A DNA stretch of 64,000 nt from an uncultured Mucilaginibacter sp. (GCF_946479965.1 NZ_CAMLHX010000010.1:1-64000), one strand, 5' to 3'; positions 33,389 through 42,476 are shown, counted from the first letter of the stretch. A program made the numbers and translations. Notes: generated by a model not told the origin, from the letters alone.

Positions 33389-34681
33389 TCAGAAAACTTC
33401 GTTCAGGCCTATAAATATCCCCTTGGCGCCGTAGGTGCCTACTCCGTAATCAATACATAGGTTTGATCGGGTATATTTGTTGAATAATATACGCAGGCCA
33501 AATCCGCCGCCGGGTTCAATAAATTCGCCAAGATTAACATCATTTATAGTACGCTGGGCGCTTGAAGTTTGCGCATTGGCAAACACCACGCCGCTAAATA
33601 ATTTATTTTGTGAGATAGGGAAGCGGTATTCAGCTTCGGTATAAGCGAATGACTGCCCCTTAAAACGGCCTATGGTATATCCGCGACCTAAACGGTTGGT
33701 TTGGTCGCTACCGGTGCCCGGCAGTTCAAGGTAAGGCAGATCGCCGTTTAGCAGAAAGCTGCCCCAAAACCAGAACGCCATTACATGTTCGCGGTTAATT
33801 TTTGAAAGGCCCCAGTACTTTCTGAATTCTGTGCGCAATTGTGTTGCCCGCCTGTTGCTGCCCATCCAGGTTTCGTTAGTGCGCAAAACTACATCGGCGA
33901 ACACTCCTTCGTAGGGGCGGTTAATATGGTCGCGCGAGTTATATTCTATATTCAACAACAGCCCGTTATTTTTGTAACCCATTGAAGGGAAACCATGATT
34001 CATGCTGTATCTCACATTATGCGCATTCATGTTTCGCCCTAATTTTCGTTCGTTATCAATATCCTGGTATATATTAAAAATAACACCTGCGCCCAGCAGC
34101 AGGTGGGGTGCCACTCTGCGATATACTCTTTCGGATATTTTGATGTACGAGTAATTTATAGTCATTACTTCGCTGTTGCTTGATAGTGGTAAACCATCAA
34201 ACGAAAAACCCTGTTCGCCGCGGGCCCGGCTTCCTGTTCCTACACCATAATCCAACGCCACGGTTTTACCAAACTGTACATTGCCCTGGATATTATACAG
34301 GTCATCATTAGTGAAAATGTTGTTTTTTACTTCAAACTGTAAAAGGCCTTTGGTTGATATGTAGGCATTGGCATTTAAAACAGACATGGTGGTGATCTTT
34401 GGATCGCCAAAAATTAAACCTGCCGTAGAAGTTACACCCGCCGAAAGCCCGACACTTGGGTTAAAGCCGGCAGAAGGGAGCGTAGAAATGGTTGAAGGTT
34501 TTGTAGTATTTGTATAAGATGCGGCCTTTTTTTTACTGAACCATTTGCTCAGTACTTGTTTCGCATCTGTTTGCTTTTGTAAAACCTCAGGCGGATCCTG
34601 CCGCTCCTGAGCAAAAATTGTCCCTGTGCATAACAGCACCACGCCCGCTGTCCAGGCGAGTTTCCACACGAATTTAATCAA
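33389..34681 (-). CDS. Omp85/BamA C-terminal-like outer-membrane barrel protein
   Basis: The 430-residue protein has a signal peptide (about 1-24, TGTIFAQ) and a linker. About 350 residues of amphipathic strands follow with the surface-antigen (D15) pattern: GLLLNIEYNSRDHINRPYEGVF, where a conserved turn precedes a strand, then RGYTIGRFKGQSFAYTEAEYRF and a final GGFGLRILFNKYTRSNLCIDYG. RGYTIGRFKG resembles the VRGF/YRGY motif region of Omp85 proteins. No POTRA domains are present, so it is a barrel-only relative. It probably forms a pore or surface protein; substrate unknown. Confidence 0.8.
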   Translation of the reverse strand: MIKFVWKLAWTAGVVLLCTGTIFAQERQDPPEVLQKQTDAKQVLSKWFSKKKAASYTNTTKPSTISTLPSAGFNPSVGLSAGVTSTAGLIFGDPKITTMSVLNANAYISTKGLLQFEVKNNIFTNDDLYNIQGNVQFGKTVALDYGVGTGSRARGEQGFSFDGLPLSSNSEVMTINYSYIKISERVYRRVAPHLLLGAGVIFNIYQDIDNERKLGRNMNAHNVRYSMNHGFPSMGYKNNGLLLNIEYNSRDHINRPYEGVFADVVLRTNETWMGSNRRATQLRTEFRKYWGLSKINREHVMAFWFWGSFLLNGDLPYLELPGTGSDQTNRLGRGYTIGRFKGQSFAYTEAEYRFPISQNKLFSGVVFANAQTSSAQRTINDVNLGEFIEPGGGFGLRILFNKYTRSNLCIDYGVGTYGAKGIFIGLNEVF

Positions 34682-34898
34682 TTTACTTAGGGTTTATTGA
34701 ATTGCAATATAGTCATTGAAGTGTAAAATAAAACAAATAAGTAATTTTTTTTTTGCAGGAAAATAATAATTTAGTCGGTCGTTTTAATTTAAAGTATAAT
34801 TATTGCTGCGAACAGATAATTTCGGTGCGTTTTAAACTATAGGATTGTAACGAGGTCGAATTAAGAACGTCAAACACTAAAAAGGGAGGAATAATACT

Positions 34899-34985
34899 AT
34901 GGGAATGCTAAAAGTTTGCTGGAATTATTGTTTTGCCGATACGCATAAACTACTCAACGAGGTTTGTTCGGCTGAAATTTTTTGA
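34899..34985 (+). CDS. Small ORF (28 residues) with strong Shine-Dalgarno site
   Basis: The ORF starts with ATG at 34899 and encodes a 28-residue peptide beginning GMLKVCWNYCFADTHKLL, with three cysteines and one tryptophan. AGGGAGGA (about 34883-34890) lies 8 bases upstream, a rare strong Shine-Dalgarno site for this organism. A terminator follows 26 bases after the stop. The setting, between two minus-strand genes, looks like an independent small transcript coding for a peptide or a dual-function RNA. Family unknown; expression unproven. The rest of the 382-base gap (34682-34860) shows nothing I recognise apart from AT-rich DNA. Confidence 0.42.
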   Translation: MGMLKVCWNYCFADTHKLLNEVCSAEIF

Positions 34986-35010
34986 TTTTTTTGATCAGAT
35001 ATCAAACCAA

Positions 35011-35036
35011 AAGAGCCCCGCATAGCGGGGCTCTTT
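35011..35036. terminator. Bidirectional intrinsic terminator
   Basis: Stem AGAGCCCCGC/GCGGGGCTCT (35012-35021 and 35025-35034) with a 3-base loop and A/T runs on both sides. It ends pyk on the minus strand and could end the small transcript starting near 34880 on the plus strand. Confidence 0.9.
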
Positions 35037-35063
35037 TATGTTCTATAATGAAATAAGACTTTA

Positions 35064-36497
35064 TTATTCTATAACAGATACCTTCACGGTATTGGTACGT
35101 CCCTGGCGGGCTATAGGCGCTGATACCGTGTTGATGATAACATCTCCGGCAGCTATTAAATTTTCAGCTATCAGCATGTTATTACAATCCGTAATAGTTT
35201 GATCAGTGCTTTCCACTTTATCGTAGTAAAACGTACGTACTCCCCAAACTAAACTAAGGGCAGTTAATAAATGCTTGTTGGCCGTAAAGGTATATGTAGG
35301 TGCTTCAGGTCTGTAGCTTGATATTTCAAACGCGGTATAGCCGGATGAAGTCATGGCTATGATTCCCTGTGCATCAGTTTGCTCTGCCAGGTAAACCGCA
35401 GATCCGCAGATGGCATCGGCCAAATAGGTTGATTTAGCATTATCAATATCGGCTTTACCGGTATTGAACGGATAACCCACCTCTTCTACATTCCTGATAA
35501 TTTTTGACATCGTCTCTATAACGATCAACGGAAACTCACCTACTGACGTTTCTCCGCTAAGCATCACAGCATCCGCACCATCTAATACAGAGTTAGCTAC
35601 GTCGTTAACCTCTGCACGGGTAGGGCGCGGTGTAGTTATCATTGATTCCAGCATCTGTGTAGCAACAATAACCGGTTTTGAAGCGGCGCGGCATTTACGC
35701 GCTATCATTTTTTGCAGTAATGGCACTTCTTCCAATGGCATTTCAACACCAAGGTCGCCACGTGCTACCATTATACCATCAGTAACCGCTATAATAGCAT
35801 CTATATTATCAATGGCTTCAGGCTTTTCTATTTTGGCAATTACCTTGGCGGCTTTACCGCTGCGGCTTATTATTTGCTTTAATTCAACAATATCTTCAGC
35901 ATTTCTTACAAACGACAGGCCTATCCAGTCAACATCGCACTCTAAAACAAAATTCAGGTGTTCCAGGTCATCCTCAGTTAAGCTTGGGATAGATACTTTA
36001 GTATTTGGAAGATTAACACCCTTACGAGACGTTAAAATACCGCCATGCACAACTTCGCAAACTACGGTATCTATTTTATTGGTCTCTAATACACGCATTT
36101 GTATTTTTCCGTCGTCAAGCAAAATTATCTCATTAGCCTGTACATCCTGCGGAAACGTATCATAAGTAATATATATCTGGTTGTCGTCGCCTATACACTC
36201 GTGGGTAGTTATATTAATATGCGTACCATTAATCAGGTTTATACCGCCATCCTTAACCAAACCAATACGAATTTTAGGCCCCTGCAGGTCAGCAAGTATG
36301 GCCACGTTGGTTTTATGCTGTTCGTTAATTTCGCGTATTGTTTCAATAACTTTTTTATGGTCAGAAATTTTTCCGTGCGAAAAGTTAAGACGGCATACGT
36401 TTACGCCGGCTCTTATCATTGACAGCAGTACATCTTTATTTGACGATGCCGGCCCCATGGTGGCAACAATTTTGGTGCGGTTATTAGCTAATTTCAT
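35064..36497 (-). CDS. pyk: Pyruvate kinase
   Basis: The 477-residue protein shows the N-terminal RTKIVATMGPASSNKD, the catalytic lysine region IAKIEKPEAIDNIDAII, the family signature with VARGDLGVEMPLEEVP, and SGETSVGEFP. The start at 36497 is chosen because family members begin just before the TKIVAT motif; an in-frame ATG at 36533 adds 12 residues. It catalyses the last step of glycolysis, phosphoenolpyruvate to pyruvate with ATP formation. The IPExxxVDY-family gene lies upstream on the same strand, a recurrent pairing in Bacteroidota. Confidence 0.96.
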   Translation of the reverse strand: MKLANNRTKIVATMGPASSNKDVLLSMIRAGVNVCRLNFSHGKISDHKKVIETIREINEQHKTNVAILADLQGPKIRIGLVKDGGINLINGTHINITTHECIGDDNQIYITYDTFPQDVQANEIILLDDGKIQMRVLETNKIDTVVCEVVHGGILTSRKGVNLPNTKVSIPSLTEDDLEHLNFVLECDVDWIGLSFVRNAEDIVELKQIISRSGKAAKVIAKIEKPEAIDNIDAIIAVTDGIMVARGDLGVEMPLEEVPLLQKMIARKCRAASKPVIVATQMLESMITTPRPTRAEVNDVANSVLDGADAVMLSGETSVGEFPLIVIETMSKIIRNVEEVGYPFNTGKADIDNAKSTYLADAICGSAVYLAEQTDAQGIIAMTSSGYTAFEISSYRPEAPTYTFTANKHLLTALSLVWGVRTFYYDKVESTDQTITDCNNMLIAENLIAAGDVIINTVSAPIARQGRTNTVKVSVIE

Positions 36498-36560
36498 GTT
36501 TATCTGTATCCAAGTATTTTTATAACTATACACGGTTATAATACGTGTGTAAAATTTCCG

Positions 36561-36983
36561 CTAAAATAGAAGATTTTCGCGTGATTTTATTTTTTTTGGG
36601 TCGATCTTTACTGCAGCAACAATTTCGGGGATGCGATTTACCGATGAAATAAGGTTTTCGAGGTCGGTTTCATCAATATAATTTTTTATTAGCAGAAAAT
36701 AGTCGGCTTTACGCATTTCCGGAACAAGATATCCTTCGGTACTTTTGTTGGCGATAAAATAAAAGTCGGTTTCGCTGGCTTCCCAGTTGCAGCTGAACAG
36801 CGAAAAATAACCGCGTTTATTGTTGCCGTTTAAATTATCAACCGTAAGATCATCTACGCGAACAAAATTGAAATTTAAGTGTTTATTGATAAGATAGCAG
36901 GCGCGATAGTCTTTTAATGAGGCAGTTACGGCTATCAAAATAAAATCGAGATCTATCTCAAACTTTAAAATTTTCCTGTTCAA
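36561..36983 (-). CDS. IPExxxVDY-family protein
   Basis: The 140-residue protein contains NRIPEIVAAVKIDPKKIKS near its C-terminus, the region that gives this Bacteroidota family its name (the usual V-D-Y reads V-K-I here). The N-terminal half has LDFILIAVTASLKDYRACYLI and a beta-rich middle. It is a small cytoplasmic protein of unknown function, typically encoded beside pyk and divergent from acpP-fabF-rnc, exactly as here. That conserved setting is the main reason to take it as a real gene with a housekeeping link. Confidence 0.82.
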   Translation of the reverse strand: MNRKILKFEIDLDFILIAVTASLKDYRACYLINKHLNFNFVRVDDLTVDNLNGNNKRGYFSLFSCNWEASETDFYFIANKSTEGYLVPEMRKADYFLLIKNYIDETDLENLISSVNRIPEIVAAVKIDPKKIKSRENLLF

Positions 36984-37069
36984 TTATAACTATATTTATC
37001 CCGCTAAAGATACAAAAACAGCATTGTGGAATTAAATTTTGTTGGTCAAAAACTAAAAAGGTTTTAGAT

Positions 37070-37099
37070 TTGATATTTGATAGATTTTATTTTTCTTTG
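37070..37099 (+). promoter_or_regulatory. Predicted acpP promoter
   Basis: TTG at 37070-37072 and TTTCTTTG at 37092-37099 (7 of 8 to TAnnTTTG) with a 19-base gap precede acpP by 35 bases. Confidence 0.5.
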
Positions 37100-37134
37100 C
37101 ACAGAATTTTATTTAATCATTAAACTATAAAACT

Positions 37135-37371
37135 ATGTCTGATATCGCTTCAAGAGTAAAGGCTATTATCGTTGAAAAATTGGGTGTTGACGAAAGTGAA
37201 GTAACACCTGAGGCTAGCTTCACCAATGATCTTGGTGCCGACTCTTTAGACACCGTGGAACTTATCATGGAGTTTGAAAAAGAATTTAATGTGGCTATAC
37301 CTGATGATCAGGCAGAAACTATTGGTACTGTAGGTCAAGCCATAGCTTACCTTGAGAAAAACGTTAAATAA
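37135..37371 (+). CDS. acpP: Acyl carrier protein
   Basis: The 78-residue acidic protein has the phosphopantetheine attachment motif [15 protein letters not shown] (Ser in the DSL) and the expected four-helix length. It carries growing acyl chains in fatty-acid synthesis. It is the first gene of acpP-fabF-rnc; fabF starts 20 bases downstream. No strong ribosome-binding site is visible, as is usual for Bacteroidota; an A/T-rich leader precedes the ATG. Confidence 0.97.
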   Translation: MSDIASRVKAIIVEKLGVDESEVTPEASFTNDLGADSLDTVELIMEFEKEFNVAIPDDQAETIGTVGQAIAYLEKNVK

Positions 37372-37391
37372 GCTCTCCTTATTTTATTTAA

Positions 37392-38645
37392 ATGGGGTTT
37401 AAAAGAGTAGTTGTAACCGGGCTTGGGGCACTCACTCCAATTGGCAACAGCGTTTCTGAATATTGGAACGCTCTTATCAATGGAGTGAGTGGCGCTGCTT
37501 TGATCAAGAGTTTTGATACTGAAAAGTTCAAAACAAAATTTGCATGCGAAGTTAAAAACTTTGATGCCGACGGCTTTTTAGGCCGCAAGGATGCCCGTAA
37601 GCTCGATCCGTTTGTTCAATACGCGCTTTATTCTACAGAGGAAGCAGTTAAAGACGCCGGGTTAGATTTTTCAAAGCTTGATACCAATCGCATAGGTGTG
37701 ATATGGGGATCAGGCATAGGAGGTTTAAAAACCTTTTTAGATGAAGTTGTTGCCTTTGCAAAAGGCGACGGAACACCAAGGTTCAATCCCTTCTTTATTC
37801 CTAAAATGATAGCAGATATTGCCCCCGGCCATATCTCCATCAAATACGGATTACGCGGGCCAAACTTTACTACTGTTTCGGCTTGTGCATCGTCAAACAA
37901 TTCGCTGATAGATTCTTTCAATTACATTCGCCTGGGGCGCGCCAATATGTTTATCACCGGCGGTTCTGAGGCTATTATAAATGAAGCGGGTATTGGTGGT
38001 TTTAACGCCATGCATGCCTTATCAGTACGTAATGATGATCCGGCTACGGCTTCACGTCCGTTTGACCTGGACCGCGACGGCTTTGTTGCCGGCGAAGGTG
38101 CGGGTACAATAATTTTAGAAGAACTGGAACACGCTAAGGCGCGTGGTGCTAAAATTTATGCTGAAATGATAGGCGGTGGCATGAGTGCCGATGCGTATCA
38201 CATGACGGCTCCGCATCCCGATGGTTTGGGCGCTGCGCTGGTTATGAAAGCTGCATTAAGCGATGCCGGGCTTCAGGCATCAGACATTGATTATGTTAAT
38301 GTACACGGAACGTCAACTCCCATAGGCGATCCGCAGGAAGTAAAAGCTATACAGGATGTTTTTGGCGATGATATTTACCGTATAAATATCAGCTCAACCA
38401 AATCAATGACCGGGCACCTTTTGGGCGCTGCGGGTGCGGTTGAGGCAATAGCATCTATATTGGCTTTAAATAATGGCATTATACCGCCAACTATCAACCA
38501 CTTTACAGACGATCCATCATTTGATCCTAAAATTAACTTTACTTTTAACACTGCTCAAAAGCGCGATGTTAAAATAGTACAAAGCAACGGCTTTGGTTTT
38601 GGCGGTCATAATGCTTCTGTGATTTTTAAAAAGTATGAAGGTTAA
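37392..38645 (+). CDS. fabF: 3-oxoacyl-[ACP] synthase II
   Basis: The 417-residue condensing enzyme has the catalytic triad in context: Cys in VSACASSNNSLIDSF, His in VHGTSTPIGDPQE and His in SMTGHLLGAAGAVEAI, with the C-terminal NGFGFGGHNASVIF. It elongates acyl-ACP with malonyl-ACP and controls long-chain and unsaturated fatty-acid content. Spacing to acpP (20 bases) and rnc (11 bases) indicates one operon. Length is normal. Confidence 0.97.
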   Translation: MGFKRVVVTGLGALTPIGNSVSEYWNALINGVSGAALIKSFDTEKFKTKFACEVKNFDADGFLGRKDARKLDPFVQYALYSTEEAVKDAGLDFSKLDTNRIGVIWGSGIGGLKTFLDEVVAFAKGDGTPRFNPFFIPKMIADIAPGHISIKYGLRGPNFTTVSACASSNNSLIDSFNYIRLGRANMFITGGSEAIINEAGIGGFNAMHALSVRNDDPATASRPFDLDRDGFVAGEGAGTIILEELEHAKARGAKIYAEMIGGGMSADAYHMTAPHPDGLGAALVMKAALSDAGLQASDIDYVNVHGTSTPIGDPQEVKAIQDVFGDDIYRINISSTKSMTGHLLGAAGAVEAIASILALNNGIIPPTINHFTDDPSFDPKINFTFNTAQKRDVKIVQSNGFGFGGHNASVIFKKYEG

Positions 38646-38656
38646 TAGTAACGTTA

Positions 38657-39382
38657 ATGCCGGTAAGCCGATTATATAAGCTTTATTTATCTCCTCACAG
38701 AAAATACGTTAAAGTTTTAAAGAATTTGCTCGGTTTTGTGCCGGGCAATTTGTTGTTATATCGTTTAGCTTTCAGGCATAAGTCGGTAGCCCAAAACGTA
38801 AAAAAAGGCGTAAAAAACAGTAATGAGCGCCTTGAATTTTTAGGCGATGCCGTTTTAGGCAGCGTGGTGGCCGAGGTGCTTTTTAAACTTTACCCTTATG
38901 AGGACGAAGGCTTTTTAACGGAGCTGCGTTCTAAAATAGTTAACCGCCAAAATTTGAATCAGCTGGCCCGTAAATTGGGTTTTGAGCAGCTTATTGAGTA
39001 TGATGCCCGTATGCTTGGTCCATCGCGCCAGGGCTCATTGTTAGGCGATGCCTTTGAGGCGCTTGTAGGTGCTGTTTACCTGGATAAAGGATACAATTTT
39101 ACGCGCGATTTTTTGGTGAACCAGATCATCAAAACGCATATTGATATCCATATGCTGGAGCAAACCGAAACCAATTTTAAAAGTAAGCTAATAGAGTGGT
39201 GCCAAAGGCATGGTAAAGATATTTCTTTTGATGTTGTAGAGAATGACCTTGGAGAAAGTTTAAAGTTATTTACCGTGCAAGCCAGTATAGAGGGCCAAAT
39301 GCTGGGCCTGGGTAAAGAGTTCAGTAAAAAGAATGCTGAGAAACTGGCTGCCGAAAAAGCTTGTGAAGCTTTGGGGATTTAA
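38657..39382 (+). CDS. rnc: Ribonuclease III
   Basis: The 241-residue protein has the signature NERLEFLGDAVLGSVVAEVLF with metal-binding acidic residues, a second acidic site in GDAFEALVGAVYLDKG, and a C-terminal double-stranded RNA-binding domain (FKSKLIEWCQRHGK to KKNAEKLAAEKACEALG). It processes rRNA precursors and structured mRNAs. It ends the acpP-fabF-rnc operon, and its stop codon overlaps by 4 bases that of the convergent gene. Confidence 0.96.
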   Translation: MPVSRLYKLYLSPHRKYVKVLKNLLGFVPGNLLLYRLAFRHKSVAQNVKKGVKNSNERLEFLGDAVLGSVVAEVLFKLYPYEDEGFLTELRSKIVNRQNLNQLARKLGFEQLIEYDARMLGPSRQGSLLGDAFEALVGAVYLDKGYNFTRDFLVNQIIKTHIDIHMLEQTETNFKSKLIEWCQRHGKDISFDVVENDLGESLKLFTVQASIEGQMLGLGKEFSKKNAEKLAAEKACEALGI

Positions 39383-40197
39383 TATAATTTTTGCGGCTTC
39401 AAATTTTCCTTATTCTTCACGAAGAAAGCGTAAGAGGTCTGTACGTATTTAATAATATCGTAATCGGCCCAAACCCTTATCTGATCATACGACGGTGTAA
39501 AAGCCATCATAAAAGCTGTGATATCCTCGTCGGGGATATCTACAATTTTCTTAATTACACCTCTATTATATCGCTTTTCAATTTCTACCTGCTCCAGCTC
39601 GCGTTTAGAAAACGCTTCAAAGCGCCTTGCCCGGTTAGCTGTTTTACCAAAGAGATTAGATAGGCCGGATAATGGAGAGAAGATGGTAGCCGCAACACTC
39701 GGATGTAACGTACCAAAGGGGGTGGCTTTTCTATAATTATTTAATGTAGAATTCAGTTCCTGCCTTGTGCTCTTGTCAGATATATTTACCTCGTCTAACG
39801 TTACCATTGGTTGTAGATATACCGAAAGCAGATCGTCGTTGTTTACTACAACGGTTTGTGTGGTGTACCTGTTTTTGCTGAACAGTAATGTATCGCCTGC
39901 GCCTGCCTGGATCCTGAAAACGCCCAGGTCATCGCTTTTAACAATCGTTCTGCGGTTTATATTGCTAATTACCACCTGTGACACACGATTTTGCGAAGCT
40001 TTTTCAAACGTAACTCCTGTTACTATAAATAGCTTTTGAGCTTTTGCGTCCTTATAAACAAATGCAGAAAGCAAAAGTACAAAAGTGCATATCCGGTATA
40101 AAAATGGCTTTGTCAACACACGCAAAATTAGCAAACTATTGAAATATCTAACGTTAAAAATTGTTAAACCTTGTTTAACGTATGGGTTTTTTGCCAT
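39379..40197 (-). CDS. Carboxypeptidase-regulatory-like secreted protein
   Basis: The protein (272 residues from 40197) contains a signal-like hydrophobic stretch RICTFVLLLSAFVYKDAKAQ and a carboxypeptidase-regulatory-like domain (FIVTGVTFEKASQNRVSQVV to the repeat-like NDDLLSVYLQPMVTL). The downstream region has VNISDKSTRQELNSTL and a conserved-looking GLSNLFGKTANRARRFEAF. A GTG at 40119 would give a conventional short signal peptide and is a credible alternative start. Related Bacteroidota proteins are secreted and of unknown function. It converges on rnc with overlapping stop codons. Confidence 0.78.
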   Translation of the reverse strand: MAKNPYVKQGLTIFNVRYFNSLLILRVLTKPFLYRICTFVLLLSAFVYKDAKAQKLFIVTGVTFEKASQNRVSQVVISNINRRTIVKSDDLGVFRIQAGAGDTLLFSKNRYTTQTVVVNNDDLLSVYLQPMVTLDEVNISDKSTRQELNSTLNNYRKATPFGTLHPSVAATIFSPLSGLSNLFGKTANRARRFEAFSKRELEQVEIEKRYNRGVIKKIVDIPDEDITAFMMAFTPSYDQIRVWADYDIIKYVQTSYAFFVKNKENLKPQKLY

Positions 40198-40229
40198 AGC
40201 GGTTGTATAGAATATTACCGACCGGCAGA

Positions 40230-40257
40230 TTGTAGTTTACTAAAAAGATTATCTTTG
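40230..40257 (+). promoter_or_regulatory. Predicted yicC promoter, near-leaderless
   Basis: TTG (40230-40232) and TATCTTTG (40250-40257) are separated by 17 bases and match the Bacteroidota consensus exactly. The -7 element ends 3 bases before the ATG at 40261, so transcription would start at or within a few bases of the start codon. Confidence 0.65.
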
Positions 40258-40260
40258 CGC

Positions 40261-41136
40261 ATGATAAAATCAATGACAGGGTACGGCATTGCCAGTTTTG
40301 ATACGGGTAATACAAAATACACCGTCGAAATTAAATCCCTCAATAGCAAGTTTCTTGAACTTAGTCTGCGCCTGCCGAAAATGTTTTCTGAAAAAGAATT
40401 TCAGTTGCGTAACGACTGCAGCAGGCAAATTGAGCGCGGAAAGGTAAACCTTTCTATAAATACTGAACAGGCAAATTCTAAAGTTAAAGCTGCCGGTATT
40501 GATGCTACTTTACTCAAACATTACTTAACGCAGTTACAGCAGGTTAGCACAGAACTAGGTCAACCGGCTGATAATCTTTTACAGTTGGCGCTGGGCCTGC
40601 CGGAAGTAGTTAAGTATGATGAAGAAACGGTATCAGACGAGGAGTGGAGAATAGTTGAGGATACCTTTAAGCAGGCCATGGCCGCTTTTCAGCAGTTCAG
40701 AAAAGATGAAGGCGATACGCTTGAAAAGGATATTAAATACCGTATAGGCATTATTGTAGAAAACCTAAGACTGGTAGAAATTGAGGAACCTAAACGTGTA
40801 CCGGTTATACGCGAGCGATTAAACCAGTTTTTAAGTGAAGCTGTTAACCGCGAGGCCATAGATCAGAACCGTTTTGAGCAGGAGCTTATTTATTATATTG
40901 ATAAGCTTGATATTACCGAAGAAAAGATCCGCCTTAAAACGCATTGCGATTACTTTTTAGAAACCCTGCAAAATGCCGATGCGAATGGTAAAAAGCTGGG
41001 CTTTATATCGCAGGAAATTGGTAGGGAAATAAATACCCTGGGCTCTAAAGCTAACGATGCCAACATGCAAAAATTGGTGGTGGGCATGAAAGAAGAGCTG
41101 GAGAAAATAAAGGAACAATTACTTAATGTATTATAG
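40261..41136 (+). CDS. YicC-family endoribonuclease
   Basis: The 291-residue protein starts IKSMTGYGIASFDTGNTKY and has VEIKSLNSKFLELSLRLP, the typical YicC N-terminus. The C-terminus has IDKLDITEEKIRLKTHCDYF, then KKLGFISQEIGREINTLGSK, the DUF1732 signature. YicC-type proteins act as endoribonucleases and affect stationary-phase growth in E. coli. The start at 40261 is chosen on the family N-terminus and on the promoter lying immediately before it. gmk and nadD follow on the same strand, a common grouping. Confidence 0.94.
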   Translation: MIKSMTGYGIASFDTGNTKYTVEIKSLNSKFLELSLRLPKMFSEKEFQLRNDCSRQIERGKVNLSINTEQANSKVKAAGIDATLLKHYLTQLQQVSTELGQPADNLLQLALGLPEVVKYDEETVSDEEWRIVEDTFKQAMAAFQQFRKDEGDTLEKDIKYRIGIIVENLRLVEIEEPKRVPVIRERLNQFLSEAVNREAIDQNRFEQELIYYIDKLDITEEKIRLKTHCDYFLETLQNADANGKKLGFISQEIGREINTLGSKANDANMQKLVVGMKEELEKIKEQLLNVL

Positions 41137-41145
41137 GAGTTCATA

Positions 41146-41270
41146 GTTGATGGTTCATAGTTCATAGCAGTTTATAGATGATGGTTAATAGTGTATAGAA
41201 ATTATACAATTAGCCAATAACCATGAACTACCGCCTATCAACCATGAACCATGAACTATGAACCATCAAC
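41146..41270. repeat. Word-type inverted repeat in the yicC-gmk gap
   Basis: A perfect 20-bp inverted repeat (41146-41165 and 41251-41270) built from the words GTTCATAG and GGTTGATG/ATGAACC, with several partial copies of the same words between the arms. It ends 8 bases before the gmk start and is of the same type as the repeat before anmK. Confidence 0.7.
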
Positions 41271-41278
41271 TGAAAACC

Positions 41279-41851
41279 ATGACCCCAAACGGTAAACTCG
41301 TTATATTCTCGGCCCCTTCAGGTGCAGGTAAAACAACTATAGTACACCACTTACTTAAAAAAATACCTAACCTGGAGTTTTCTATATCGGCTACTACCCG
41401 TGAGCGCCGAGGCGATGAGGTTGATAAAAAGGATTACTATTTTATAAGTAAAGAAGAGTTTTTACACCGCATTGCTAAAAAGCAGTTTGTTGAATTTGAA
41501 GAAGTTTATAGCGGCACTTTTTATGGAACGCTTCGGGAAGAAATTGAGCGGATCTGGGAATCGGGCAAAACTGTGATCTTTGATATTGATGTTGAGGGAG
41601 GCCTTCACTTAAAGAAAAAATACGAAGAGCAGGCTTTAGCAATATTCGTACAGCCACCATCTCTGGAGGTTTTAAAGCAGCGTTTAGCCGGTCGGGGCAC
41701 TGATAGCCCGGAAAAATTGCAGGAAAGGTTTGTTAAAGCTGAAAAAGAGCTGAATTATGCCCCTCAATTTGATATTATACTAAAAAATTACGACCTTAAT
41801 ACAGCCTGCGAGGAGGCGGAGAAATTGGTTGCCAATTTTATTAATTCCTAG
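41279..41851 (+). CDS. gmk: Guanylate kinase
   Basis: The 190-residue protein has the P-loop FSAPSGAGKTTIVHHLL, then FSISATTRERRGDEVD and YYFISKEEF for GMP binding, and VIFDIDVEGG. It phosphorylates GMP to GDP. The ATG at 41279 is preferred over an in-frame ATG at 41258 that begins inside the repeat arm. It follows yicC after a repeat-filled gap and precedes nadD by 28 bases. Confidence 0.96.
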   Translation: MTPNGKLVIFSAPSGAGKTTIVHHLLKKIPNLEFSISATTRERRGDEVDKKDYYFISKEEFLHRIAKKQFVEFEEVYSGTFYGTLREEIERIWESGKTVIFDIDVEGGLHLKKKYEEQALAIFVQPPSLEVLKQRLAGRGTDSPEKLQERFVKAEKELNYAPQFDIILKNYDLNTACEEAEKLVANFINS

Positions 41852-41879
41852 GCACTACTCACTCAAAACTGCCAACTAA

Positions 41880-42455
41880 ATGAAAATAGGCTTGCTATTT
41901 GGTTCATTTAATCCCATTCACATCGGCCATTTAATTATAGCCAACTACTTGGCTAACCATACAACTTTAGATAAAGTTTGGCTGGTGGTATCGCCCCAAA
42001 ATCCATTAAAAAAATACGGCGACCTGATAAATACTTACGACAGGTTGGAGATGGCACGCCTGGCTACAGATAATGCGCAGAATATTGAGGTGAGTGATGT
42101 GGAGCTTAAACTGCCGCAACCATCTTATACTATTGATACGCTTACCCACCTTAAAGAGAAATATCCACAGCATGAGTTTGCCCTTATAATGGGATCAGAT
42201 AACCTGATATCGCTGCCTAAATGGAAAAACTACAAGCTCATATTGCGAGATCATCAGATCTATGTATACCCCCGCCCGGGTTATGAAAATGCTGAACTTG
42301 CTTCGCATCCATCAGTTACCATCACTATGACGCCACAAATGGAACTGTCTGCTACTTTTATCCGCAAATCAATAGCCGAGAAAAAGAACGTGCAGTTTTT
42401 TGTGCCCGATGCTGTGCTTAAGTTTATAGAGAGCAAAAGTTTGTATAGAATTTAA
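41880..42455 (+). CDS. nadD: Nicotinate-nucleotide adenylyltransferase
   Basis: The 191-residue protein has the nucleotidyltransferase start GLLFGSFNPIHIGHLIIA with the HxGH motif, the ATP-binding LSATFIRKSIAE near the end, and FALIMGSDNLISLPKW in the middle. It makes deamido-NAD from nicotinate mononucleotide and ATP. It follows gmk in a 28-base gap and is followed by a small membrane protein gene. Length is typical of Bacteroidota NadD. Confidence 0.95.
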   Translation: MKIGLLFGSFNPIHIGHLIIANYLANHTTLDKVWLVVSPQNPLKKYGDLINTYDRLEMARLATDNAQNIEVSDVELKLPQPSYTIDTLTHLKEKYPQHEFALIMGSDNLISLPKWKNYKLILRDHQIYVYPRPGYENAELASHPSVTITMTPQMELSATFIRKSIAEKKNVQFFVPDAVLKFIESKSLYRI

Positions 42456-42476
42456 TCTTTTATCCGTTAAAATAAT

